Source: Sphingomonas pseudosanguinis (GTDB taxonomy: Bacteria; Pseudomonadota; Alphaproteobacteria; Sphingomonadales; Sphingomonadaceae). Taken from it: a stretch of 64,000 bases of DNA. A model generated the notes under the pieces. The model was not told the origin of the DNA and did no database searches. It was given only the letters and a program-made list of their open reading frames with translations. Position 1 is the first letter of the stretch. Each line of letters opens with the position of its first letter. Positions 54,735-62,658 of this stretch are shown piece after piece. The DNA lies in the NCBI RefSeq assembly GCF_014196255.1, contig NZ_JACIDH010000008.1, positions 62,001 through 126,000 of the forward strand, in the 5' to 3' direction. Both the position numbers and the translations under genes were made by a program.

Positions 54735-56360
54735 CTAGGTACGCGCGCCCGGCCGGTCGAGCACGGCGCGAATGCGCTCGTTCAATTCGCTCCGGCGATA
54801 GGGCTTGCGGATCAGCTCATAGGAGCGCGCGCCCTCGTCGATCGCCTCGTCGGCGAAACCGGTGGTCAGCAGCACCGCCAGGCGCGGATAATCGCGCCGC
54901 ACCACCTGCGCCAGCGCCACGCCGTTCATGCCGCCGGGCATCAGGATGTCGGTGAAGAGCAGCTGGAAATCGCTGTCCTGCGCCAAATGGTCGAGCGCCT
55001 CGCGCGCGCTGCGGGTGAGGACGACGTCATAGCCCAGATCCTCGAGCATCGACCGGCCAAGATCGCCGACATCCTCCTGATCCTCGACCATCAGGACGCG
55101 CTCGGCACCGCCCTTTCGCGCCGGCTGGACCGCGCTGGGCCGGCGTTCGGTCACGCCCGCCGCTCGCGGGAAGTGGAGCGACAGCGCCGCGCCGCCTTCG
55201 GCATCGGGCTCGACCGTCGCCAGGCCGCCCGACTGGCGCATGAAGCCATAGACCATCGCCAGACCCAGCCCGGCACCCTTCCCCATCTCCTTGGTGGTGA
55301 AGAACGGGTCGAACACCTTGTCGGCGATCGTGGGATCGATGCCGGGGCCGTCATCGGCGATCCGGACGACGACATATTCGCCCGGCTCCAGATTGGCCGG
55401 GCCTTCGGGCTGGTCGGCGGACTGGATCATATTGCGGGTCGAAATGCTGATCGCGCCGCCCGTCCCCTGTCGCGCGATCGCCTCGCGCGCATTGGTGACG
55501 ATGTTGAGCAGCGCCATTTCGGCCTGGACCGGGTCGATCCGGCAATTCCAGAGATTTTCCTCCAGCCGCTGGCGCAGGATGATCCCCTCGCCGGCCGTGC
55601 GGTTGAGGATGGGGCGGAAATCCTCGATCAGCTGGTTGAAGTTGAGCAGACGGTCGCGCAATTCCTGCTTGCGCGCGAAGGCGAGCAGCTGCTGGGTCAG
55701 CGTCGCGCCGCGTGCGGCGGCCGCGCCGATCGCCTCGACTGCGCGACGCCCGCTGCGGTCCCCGGCATCGATCCGCGCTTCCAATATGTCGGAATAGCCG
55801 ATGATGACCTGAAGCAGATTGTTGAAGTCGTGCGCGATGCCGCCGGTCAGCTTGCCGACCGCTTCCATCTTCTGCGCCTCGTGCAGCGCATCCTCGGCCT
55901 CGCGGCGGCGCGAGATGTCGAGTTGGCTGCTGAAGAAATAGACCAGTTCGCCCGCATCGTCATAGACCGGCGAGACGAACAGCGCGTTCCAGAAGGTCGA
56001 GCCGTTCTTGCGATAGTTCAGCAGCTCGACCGCGATCTCGTCACGCCGCTCGACTGCCGCGCGCACCTGCGCCACCACGTCGCGATCGGTTTCCGGCCCT
56101 TGCAGAAAACGGCAATTGGTGCCGAGGATTTCTTCCTCGGAATAGCCGGTCATGAAGCTGAAGGCTTCGTTGCAAAAGACGATCGGGTTGTCGGGTTGCC
56201 GGGGATCGGTGACGATCATCGGCATCCGCGTCGTCTTCACGGCGGCGAAGAAGATGTCCGACTGGCCCGAATGCGGCTGGCGCGCATCGGCGATAGGCGG
56301 CGAGGATACCGGCGACCGGGTCGCCTTTTCCGTGTCAGCGGGCCTGTCGGTTGCACTCAT
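54735..56360 (-). CDS. LOV-domain hybrid histidine kinase (blue-light receptor)
   Basis: Predicted blue-light-regulated kinase, 541 residues. The LOV domain occupies about residues 40-155: NEAFSFMTGYSEEEILGTNC followed by RFLQ, with the flavin-adduct cysteine at C83 (GTNCRFLQ, canonical GRNCRFLQ) and NYRKNGSTFWN / FFSSQLDIS. The HisKA box has H177 in GGIAHDFNNLLQVI, then an ATPase domain (NIVTNAREAI, DDGPGI, GKGAGLGLAMVYGF) and a C-terminal receiver with the phosphoacceptor in LLFTDILMPGGMNG and KPYRRSEL. No membrane segment. Proteins of this form occur in sphingomonads and Brucella and can feed the general stress response. It sits between popZ and valS. Confidence 0.92.
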   Translation of the reverse strand: MSATDRPADTEKATRSPVSSPPIADARQPHSGQSDIFFAAVKTTRMPMIVTDPRQPDNPIVFCNEAFSFMTGYSEEEILGTNCRFLQGPETDRDVVAQVRAAVERRDEIAVELLNYRKNGSTFWNALFVSPVYDDAGELVYFFSSQLDISRRREAEDALHEAQKMEAVGKLTGGIAHDFNNLLQVIIGYSDILEARIDAGDRSGRRAVEAIGAAAARGATLTQQLLAFARKQELRDRLLNFNQLIEDFRPILNRTAGEGIILRQRLEENLWNCRIDPVQAEMALLNIVTNAREAIARQGTGGAISISTRNMIQSADQPEGPANLEPGEYVVVRIADDGPGIDPTIADKVFDPFFTTKEMGKGAGLGLAMVYGFMRQSGGLATVEPDAEGGAALSLHFPRAAGVTERRPSAVQPARKGGAERVLMVEDQEDVGDLGRSMLEDLGYDVVLTRSAREALDHLAQDSDFQLLFTDILMPGGMNGVALAQVVRRDYPRLAVLLTTGFADEAIDEGARSYELIRKPYRRSELNERIRAVLDRPGART

Positions 56361-56433
56361 ACCGAACGAACCCGGCCAAGTGACGCCGGTTCCCCCACCG
56401 GCACCATAGTGGACGGATTCGTCGCGGTCGGCA

Positions 56434-56994
56434 TCAGCGCCCTTCGCGGGTGATCCGGGCGATTTCCTTGGCGACCATCGCCTCGACCATCTCGGGCAGG
56501 TTCGCGTCCAGCCATTCGCGCAACATCGGGCGCAGCATGTCGCGGACGAGTCCTTCCAGGGTGCCGTCGCTGGTGGGTTCGGGCTTGACCATCATGCGGC
56601 TCAGGGACTCCAAAGCGCCACGGCTCGCCTCGGCGGCGCGCGGCGAGACGATCGCCTCTTCCTGGTCCGGGGCGTGGAGGGGTTCGACCGGGGTCGCCGC
56701 GACCGGTGCCGGTGCGGGTGCCGGAGCCACCGGTTCGGGGGCGGCCGGCGCCGGCTCGGGCGGGGCGCGCATGACCGATTCGGCGGCACGCGCGGCGGCG
56801 GCCTCCACCTTCATGCGCAGGGGCATGGGATCACTGAGTTCGAGGATCTCGGGGCCATCGTCATCGGCGACCGGCGACGGCACCGGGCGCGGCTGGCGAC
56901 GCTGACGCGCCGGCACCTCGCCCTCTTCGGCGATGATCCTTTTGATCGAGGAAAGGATTTCCTCCATCGACGGTTCGGCGCTGATCTCACCCAT
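56434..56994 (-). CDS. popZ: DUF2497/PopZ-like polar organising protein
   Basis: Self-assembling pole-organising protein homologue, 186 residues. N-terminal signature helix MGEISAEPSMEEILSSIKRI, a Pro/Ala/Glu-rich disordered middle (PAAPEPVAPAPAPAPVAAT), and a conserved C-terminal helical part (LRPMLREWLDANLPEMVEAM then VAKEIARI). These three parts match the PopZ layout. ATG 56994 starts at the signature; upstream ATGs give an unrelated extension. Proximity to valS is familiar from other alphaproteobacteria; here a LOV kinase lies between. Confidence 0.88.
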   Translation of the reverse strand: MGEISAEPSMEEILSSIKRIIAEEGEVPARQRRQPRPVPSPVADDDGPEILELSDPMPLRMKVEAAAARAAESVMRAPPEPAPAAPEPVAPAPAPAPVAATPVEPLHAPDQEEAIVSPRAAEASRGALESLSRMMVKPEPTSDGTLEGLVRDMLRPMLREWLDANLPEMVEAMVAKEIARITREGR

Positions 56995-57047
56995 GACCGC
57001 AATCCCCATTGAAGCCCCCCAGGCCCCCATAGCCCTTGTGGCCGGCG

Positions 57048-58574
57048 TTATTGCCGGCTCGGTGCCGATGCACCTGTGGTTAATGCGGGGCTTCTGTCAA
57101 CAGGGGCGTTCACATCCGCGTCGAGCGGACGGGTGATCGCCGCCGTCTGCGCCGGGGTGCCGGCGGTGGTGCTGGCGACCGGCGCTGGCTCGCCGTCGCC
57201 GTCCCAGTCGCTGATGCGGTTGCGCACGCGCTTGTAGTTGGTGACCGGATCGTAGAGCGACCCGCCGTCCAGTCCCAGGTCGCGCGCCTCGGCATTGCCC
57301 ATCGCCGCAATCAGCGCGAAGCCCGCGACATAGGCGTCGCGCCGCGCGGTCACCAGCGTCACCTGGCTATTCAGTAATTCCTGCTCGGCGTTGAGGATGT
57401 CGAGCACGGTGCGGGTGCCGACGCTGTTTTCGGCACGCACGCCCTCCAGCGACAGTGAGTTGGCGCGCACCGCCGATTCGGCCGAGGCGATCACCTCCTG
57501 CGAGGATTGCCAGACGGCATAGGCGGAGCGGACCTGCGCCACCACCTGCCGCTCGGTGGCGGTGGCGTTCTCCAGCGCCTGACCACGCAGCGCCTCGGCC
57601 TGACGGACCTGCGCCGCCGGGCGGCCGCCCTGGAACAGCGGCATGGTCAACTGCGCACCAACGGTCGCGTTGACGCCGGAGGTCGGCACATTGCCTGCGC
57701 TGGGCGGCGGATTGATCGAGCCGAGATAGTTGAAATAATTGCCGCTCGACACGGCCGCGACCCGTGGCAGCCGGTTGGCGCGCGCGACGTTGATGTCATA
57801 GCGGGTGGCATCGGCGTTGCGCCGTGCCGCGATCAGCTGCGGATTCTGGTCCAGCGCCACCGCGACCGCCGCATTGGGTGAAGCCGGCAGCGCGGGCAAG
57901 GCGGGCGGCTGCTCCAGCCCGACCGGCGCGATGCCGACGATGTTGATGTAATTCTCGCGGCTGGAGATCAGATTGGCCTGCGCCGACTGAAGCTGCGCGC
58001 GCGCCTGCGCCAGACGCGCCTGCGACTGCGCCACGTCGGTACGGGTCAGATCGCCGACCTGGAACCGGTCGCTCGACGCGCGCAGGTTCGTCTCCAGCAC
58101 GTTGACGTTGCGGGTGTTGAGGTTGACGATCGCCTCGTCGCGGATGACGTTCATATAGGCCGCCACCACATTGGTGAACAAATTGGCCTCGACCCCGCGC
58201 AGCTGCGCCCGCCCCGCATCGACCCGCGTCTCGGCCGCGCGCACCGCGTTCTTGACCGCGCCGCCCTGATAGAGCGGCACCGACAATTGCAGCGCACCGG
58301 TCGCGACCCGTTCCGGATTGAGGAAATTGTTGTTCGCAACGACGATATTGTCGGTGAACTGCCCCTGCGACTGGAGCGAGGGCAGGCCGTTGGACCGTGC
58401 GATCGGCACATTCTCGTCGGTCGCGCGCTGGGCGGCGCGCTGACCGGTGATCGTCGGGTTCGTCTGATACGCCCGCACCATGGCCTCGCGCAGCGTTTCC
58501 GCCGAAGCGGACCCGGCCAGCAGCAGCGCCGAACCGATCAGGACGCCAGAGGTCAGGGACGGACGCATCGGCAT
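57048..58574 (-). CDS. tolC: TolC-family outer membrane protein
   Basis: Outer-membrane channel for type I secretion or efflux, 508 residues. Signal peptide (TSGVLIGSALLLAGSASA), LREAMVRAYQTNPTITGQRA as the typical start of the mature protein, two OEP repeats, FQVGDLTRTDVAQSQARLAQ and GTRTVLDILNAEQELLNSQV which are strongly conserved in TolC of the AprF/RsaF type. C-terminal ~50 residues are disordered (Pro/Thr/Ala). The ATG at 58574 overlaps the stop of the upstream methyltransferase gene (TGATG), so the two are coupled. Confidence 0.93.
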   Translation of the reverse strand: MPMRPSLTSGVLIGSALLLAGSASAETLREAMVRAYQTNPTITGQRAAQRATDENVPIARSNGLPSLQSQGQFTDNIVVANNNFLNPERVATGALQLSVPLYQGGAVKNAVRAAETRVDAGRAQLRGVEANLFTNVVAAYMNVIRDEAIVNLNTRNVNVLETNLRASSDRFQVGDLTRTDVAQSQARLAQARAQLQSAQANLISSRENYINIVGIAPVGLEQPPALPALPASPNAAVAVALDQNPQLIAARRNADATRYDINVARANRLPRVAAVSSGNYFNYLGSINPPPSAGNVPTSGVNATVGAQLTMPLFQGGRPAAQVRQAEALRGQALENATATERQVVAQVRSAYAVWQSSQEVIASAESAVRANSLSLEGVRAENSVGTRTVLDILNAEQELLNSQVTLVTARRDAYVAGFALIAAMGNAEARDLGLDGGSLYDPVTNYKRVRNRISDWDGDGEPAPVASTTAGTPAQTAAITRPLDADVNAPVDRSPALTTGASAPSRQ

Positions 58575-59242
58575 CAGAACTGGAACGCGCGTGGGCGGGC
58601 GAAGCCCGGCAGGATGGCGCATTCGGCGTCGGCAAAGGGACGCACGCCGTGGCCGCCTTCGGTCCGGCGACCGCTGGCGAGACGGGTCACACCCTTGTCG
58701 ACCAGCCCGGTGACGATCCGGCCGTCGATGCGGACCTGCTCGATCAGAGCAGCGGGGATTTCCTCGACCGCGCCGTCGATCACCAGCACGTCATAGGGCG
58801 CATCGCCCGGGTTGCCGGCGGTCAAGGGCGCGTCGACCAGCTTGACCTTGGCCTCACCCGCCAGCGCGGTGCGAGCGGCGGCGAGCAGATCGGCATTGTC
58901 CTCAACCGCCACGACCTCGGCGACGATCCCGGCGAGCAGCGCGGCAGTATAGCCGGTGCCGGCGCCGATCAGCAGCACGCGGTCATTCGCCTCCAGATAG
59001 GCCTCGGTCAGCAGACGGCCGGTCGCCATCGGCAGGTTGACCGCGCGCCCCTGCCCCAGGTCGATCGTGCCGTCGCGATAGGCGACCTCGCGCAGCGCCT
59101 CGGGCACGAACGCCTCACGCGGGACACGCGCCATCTGCGCCACGACGCGCTGGTCGCTGACGGCGGTGGTGCGCAGCTGGCTCGCCACCATCGCATGGCG
59201 CATCGCGTCGAAATTGGAGGATTCGTTGCTGGTCGTCATCAT
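58574..59242 (-). CDS. pcm: Protein-L-isoaspartate O-methyltransferase family protein
   Basis: SAM-dependent methyltransferase of the PCMT family, 222 residues. N-terminal block AMVASQLRTTAVSDQRVVAQ with MARVPREAFVPEALREVAYR, and the SAM motif I VLLIGAGTGYTAALLAG followed by VVAVEDNADL. In alphaproteobacteria this gene is regularly found just before tolC, as here. Some residues of the classic repair enzyme are different (LPMATGRLLTEAY instead of a QTISQP-type loop), so true isoaspartate repair is not certain. ATG 59242 has GGGATGG upstream. Confidence 0.88.
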   Translation of the reverse strand: MMTTSNESSNFDAMRHAMVASQLRTTAVSDQRVVAQMARVPREAFVPEALREVAYRDGTIDLGQGRAVNLPMATGRLLTEAYLEANDRVLLIGAGTGYTAALLAGIVAEVVAVEDNADLLAAARTALAGEAKVKLVDAPLTAGNPGDAPYDVLVIDGAVEEIPAALIEQVRIDGRIVTGLVDKGVTRLASGRRTEGGHGVRPFADAECAILPGFARPRAFQF

Positions 59243-59467
59243 GGCCCATCCCTGTCGCACAGCCGTTTTAGTTGTGCAATACACTAATTTGGTTCCCGCC
59301 GCTTCTATCGCGCCCGCTCGGTTCCGCCAAGCGGAGGGATGGCGCCTGACGCCTCCGGACGGGATCGGTTTTGCGACAAAATGTAACGGCAGGAGCCAAT
59401 CGCGCAGCGCCCCGTTTCACCGACATTCCGAAGCACCCCGCCGCTTGGCCCATCCTGGAGGAGCCCC

Positions 59468-59674
59468 ATGAAACGCAGCACAGGCTTTCTCGGCGTCGGC
59501 ATCATCGGTGCCGCCGTCCTGGGCGGATCGATCACCGCCGGCTATCTGGAGCAGAAGCTGAACGCGCAACCCGCCGCCGCGACGTTCGGGCGCGGCGTGT
59601 CCGAAGCGCAGGAACTCGAACGGCGGCGCGGCAAGGCGGCGGCCGTTGCCGTGGCGGAAACGGCGGTGAAGTAA
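59468..59674 (+). CDS. Small hypothetical protein with N-terminal membrane or signal segment
   Basis: Sixty-eight residues starting MKRSTGFLGVGIIGAAVLGG. One hydrophobic stretch at residues ~7-25 followed by a charged helical tail (EAQELERRRGKAAAVAVAET). Good GGAGGAG ribosome site seven bases upstream supports translation. Family not recognised; it could be exported or anchored. Divergent from pcm. Confidence 0.65.
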   Translation: MKRSTGFLGVGIIGAAVLGGSITAGYLEQKLNAQPAAATFGRGVSEAQELERRRGKAAAVAVAETAVK

Positions 59675-59799
59675 GTCTGCCAGTACCGGGCTCCGCCGGC
59701 TCGCCGAAATCGGATCGGGGCAATTTTTTGGGCCGACCACGGCCTCCCCTGTTGACGCCGCGCAAAAAACCGCACACATGCCCGCCTCCCACGCATCGA

Positions 59800-59873
59800 G
59801 GCGCGATGGCGGAGTGGTGACGCAGAGGACTGCAAATCCTTGCACCCGGGTTCGATTCCCGGTCGCGCCTCCA
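59800..59873 (+). tRNA. tRNA-Cys (anticodon GCA)
   Basis: Seventy-four nucleotides: acceptor GGCGCGA/TCGCGCC, D arm, anticodon stem AGGAC/ATCCT-type with loop TGCAAAT region giving anticodon GCA, T arm CCGGG-TTCGATT-CCCGG, discriminator T and encoded CCA. Complete and apparently functional. Confidence 0.95.
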
Positions 59874-60011
59874 GATTTCCAGAGCGGATCGCCGGAAATC
59901 TGATCTTCACGGCAAGGCCAACAAGGTCTTGCGACTTTCTGAAAAGCGATGGACCCCACCCCTTTCCACGGCGTAAGCCCAGCGCTTCGATGGCGATTGA
60001 GAGGGATGCGG

Positions 60012-61925
60012 ATGCGGATGCGCGGCGTGATGATGACGGCGGTTGTGGCTCTGTCGAGCACCAGCCCGGCTATCGCATGGAGCCAGACGACGGCCGCGCC
60101 GCAGATGCAGGCGCCCCCGTCGCAGGCACCGCAAATGCAGGCTCAGGCGGCACCCGTCGAATATGACATCGCCTTCCCCCGCCCCGACCATCACGAGGCG
60201 CAGGTCAGCGTCACCTATCGCGGGTTGCCGGCCGGGCCGGTGCGCTTCCAGATGGCGCGCTCTTCCCCCGGACGCTACGCGCTCCACGAGTTCGCCAAGA
60301 ACGTCTATTCGGTTTCGGCCACCGACGGCGCGGGGCGGCCGATCGCGGTGACGCGCCGCGATCCCTATGGCTGGGGCGTGGAGCGCCATGACGGTACGGT
60401 CACCATCCGCTACACGCTGTTCGGCGATCGCGGCGACGGCACCTATGCGCAGATCGATCCGACGCACGCGCATCTGAACACGCCGGCCACTTTCCTCTGG
60501 GCGGTCGGAGAGGATCAGCGGCCGGTGCAGGTCAGCTTCCACCCCCTGCCCGGCTGGAAGATCGCGACGCAGCTGGCGCCGACGAGCGATCCGAACGTCT
60601 TCACCGCCCGCGACCTGCAATATTTCATGGACAGCCCCGTCGAGCTGTCGGCACATGACGTGCGCAGCTGGACCGTCGCGGACGGGGCCAAGCGCTACAC
60701 CATCCGGCTGGCGGCGCATCATGACGGCAGTTCGGCCGATCTCGATCGCTTCGCCGCGATGGCGCAGAAGGTCGTCGCGCAGGAGATCGCGGTGTTCGGC
60801 GCGCCGCCGCCGTTCGACCATGGCACCTACACCTTCCTGGCCGACTATATCCCCCAGATCAGCGGCGACGGGATGGAGCATCGCAATTCGACCGTGATCA
60901 GCATGCCCAAGTCGCTCGCCGATGCGCAGTTCCAGCAGATCCAGACGCTGGCGCACGAGTTCTTCCACGCCTGGAATGTCGAGCGTATCCGTCCCGCCGA
61001 ACTGGAGCCGTTCGACTTCACCCGCGCCAATGCGACGCCGTCGCTCTGGCTGGCCGAGGGCTTCACCCAATATTACGGGCCGCTATCGGTGGTTCGGGCC
61101 GGTGAGATGTCGCGCGACGACTATATCCGGCAATTGTCGGGGACGCTGAACAACCTGCTCAACACCCCCGCGCGGGCCTATGGCACGCCGCAGGAGATGA
61201 GCCTGCGCGCGCCCTTCGTCGACGCGGCGCAGTCGATCGATCCGACAAATCCCAATATCTACGTATCCTATTACCCTTATGGCGCGATCATCGCGCTGGC
61301 GCTCGACCTGGAGCTGCGTCAGCGTTTCCCCACGCTGACGCTCGATAGCTATATGCGCCAGCTCTGGCGCGATTACGGCCAGCCCGAGCGCGCCTATCGC
61401 CCCGACGATCTGCGGCAGAGCCTGGCCAAGCTGACCGGCGACCAGCGCTTCGCCGACGCCTTCTTCGCGCGCAGCGTGACGGCGAGCGGACTGCCCGACT
61501 TCGCGCCGCTGCTGGCGCAGGCGGGGTTCACCTTGCGCCCGGCGCATCCCGACGCTGCCTGGGCTGGTGCGGCTCCGACCGCGAAGGACGGCGTCCTGAC
61601 GCTGGCCGCGCCGAGCCGTCCGGGAACCGCGCTCTATGCGGCCGGTCTCGACAAGGATGACGTGATCCTCAGCCTGGATGGCCAGCCCGTGACCTCTTCG
61701 GAGGGCTGGGCCGCGACGCTCGCCCGCCACGCGCCGGGCGACCGGCTGCCGATCACGTGGCGCAACCGCGCGGGCGAGCGCCAGGCCGAGCTGACCCTGA
61801 GCGCCGATCCGACCATGGAGATCGTCGCCGACGAGACGCTGGGTCAATCCCTGACCGCTGCGCAGCGCCGCTTCCGCGACGGCTGGCTGGGCAGCAAGGT
61901 GCCGGCCGCTCCCTCATCTTCCTAA
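60012..61925 (+). CDS. M61-family (glycyl) aminopeptidase with PDZ domain
   Basis: Exported zinc aminopeptidase of about 637 residues. Signal peptide (GVMMTAVVALSSTSPAIAWS), N-terminal beta domain with EYDIAFPRPDHHEAQVSVTY, central catalytic region QTLAHEFFHAWNVERIRPAE with the HExxH zinc motif and the third ligand Glu in LWLAEGFTQYYG, and a C-terminal PDZ (GTALYAAGLDKDDVILSLDG). ATG 60012 is preferred because AGAGGG lies six bases upstream; ATGs at 60006 and 60018 are in the same frame. Confidence 0.92.
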   Translation: MRMRGVMMTAVVALSSTSPAIAWSQTTAAPQMQAPPSQAPQMQAQAAPVEYDIAFPRPDHHEAQVSVTYRGLPAGPVRFQMARSSPGRYALHEFAKNVYSVSATDGAGRPIAVTRRDPYGWGVERHDGTVTIRYTLFGDRGDGTYAQIDPTHAHLNTPATFLWAVGEDQRPVQVSFHPLPGWKIATQLAPTSDPNVFTARDLQYFMDSPVELSAHDVRSWTVADGAKRYTIRLAAHHDGSSADLDRFAAMAQKVVAQEIAVFGAPPPFDHGTYTFLADYIPQISGDGMEHRNSTVISMPKSLADAQFQQIQTLAHEFFHAWNVERIRPAELEPFDFTRANATPSLWLAEGFTQYYGPLSVVRAGEMSRDDYIRQLSGTLNNLLNTPARAYGTPQEMSLRAPFVDAAQSIDPTNPNIYVSYYPYGAIIALALDLELRQRFPTLTLDSYMRQLWRDYGQPERAYRPDDLRQSLAKLTGDQRFADAFFARSVTASGLPDFAPLLAQAGFTLRPAHPDAAWAGAAPTAKDGVLTLAAPSRPGTALYAAGLDKDDVILSLDGQPVTSSEGWAATLARHAPGDRLPITWRNRAGERQAELTLSADPTMEIVADETLGQSLTAAQRRFRDGWLGSKVPAAPSSS

Positions 61926-61933
61926 TCGGCACG

Positions 61934-61959
61934 GGAACGTCACGACCCCTTTACGTGTT
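61934..61959 (+). promoter_or_regulatory. Weak candidate EcfG-type promoter
   Basis: GGAAC (61934-61938), 17-bp spacer, TGTT (61956-61959), compared with the general-stress consensus GGAAC-N16/17-CGTT. One mismatch in the -10 element. It lies about 93 bp before the short LOV gene. Confidence 0.3.
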
Positions 61960-62051
61960 GATATAGGTGAGACATTTGGGGGCAGACGGCTCGGTCCGCA
62001 CTTGCGGCGCAGGGGGAGCCATGCGAATGCGCGTCGAGGAGCCAGTTTTTC

Positions 62052-62612
62052 GTGGACGATCATGCTATTCCGGCCCATCTGGCCGCGTATCTGGACAAGT
62101 CGCCGATCGCCTTGGCGCTGGCCGACGCGCGTGACGACAACCCGCTGATCTTCATCAATCACGGCTTTCGTGAGCTGACCGGCTATACCAGCGAGGATAT
62201 GATCGGGCATAATTGCCGGATGCTGCAACGCGACGCCGAAAATGAAGAGGCGCGCGACCGTATCCGCGAGTTCCTGGCCAATGATCGCCAGCTGACCGTC
62301 CGCACCACGCTGATCAACTTCCGCAAGGATGGCTCCCCCTTCGTCAACCTGCTCTACATGTCGAAGCTGCGGCAGCTGGGGGGCGACATGCCCTATATCT
62401 TCGCCTCGCAATTCGACGTCAGCCGCTCGCAGCCCGACCGGCTGTCCGCCTATGACGCCGAACTGGGCCGGACGCTGGGCAAGCTGACCCCGATCCTGGC
62501 GGAGAGCGGCATGGTGCTGGAGGGATCGCTGACCGCGATCGCCAACACGGCCGCAACCATCGCCCAGGCCAAGCTGACGCTGTCCGACCTCGACAGAGCC
62601 GCTTTTCCGTGA
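62052..62612 (+). CDS. Short LOV photoreceptor protein
   Basis: LOV domain without effector domain, 186 residues. The photoactive Cys is C55 in GHNCRMLQRD (canonical GRNCRFLQ), with INHGFRELTGYTSEDMIGHN before it, LINFRKDGSPFVNLLYMSKL and FASQFDVSRS after. A short N-terminal cap and a C-terminal helical extension of ~55 residues flank the domain, the extension probably mediating dimerisation or partner binding. GTG start at 62052. It is 46 bp upstream of the CheB/CheR fusion gene, likely the same transcript. Confidence 0.9.
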   Translation: MDDHAIPAHLAAYLDKSPIALALADARDDNPLIFINHGFRELTGYTSEDMIGHNCRMLQRDAENEEARDRIREFLANDRQLTVRTTLINFRKDGSPFVNLLYMSKLRQLGGDMPYIFASQFDVSRSQPDRLSAYDAELGRTLGKLTPILAESGMVLEGSLTAIANTAATIAQAKLTLSDLDRAAFP

Positions 62613-62658
62613 TCGCGACGTCGCTGTCGCACAGCCTCTCCTTCCGGGATCTGACCGC

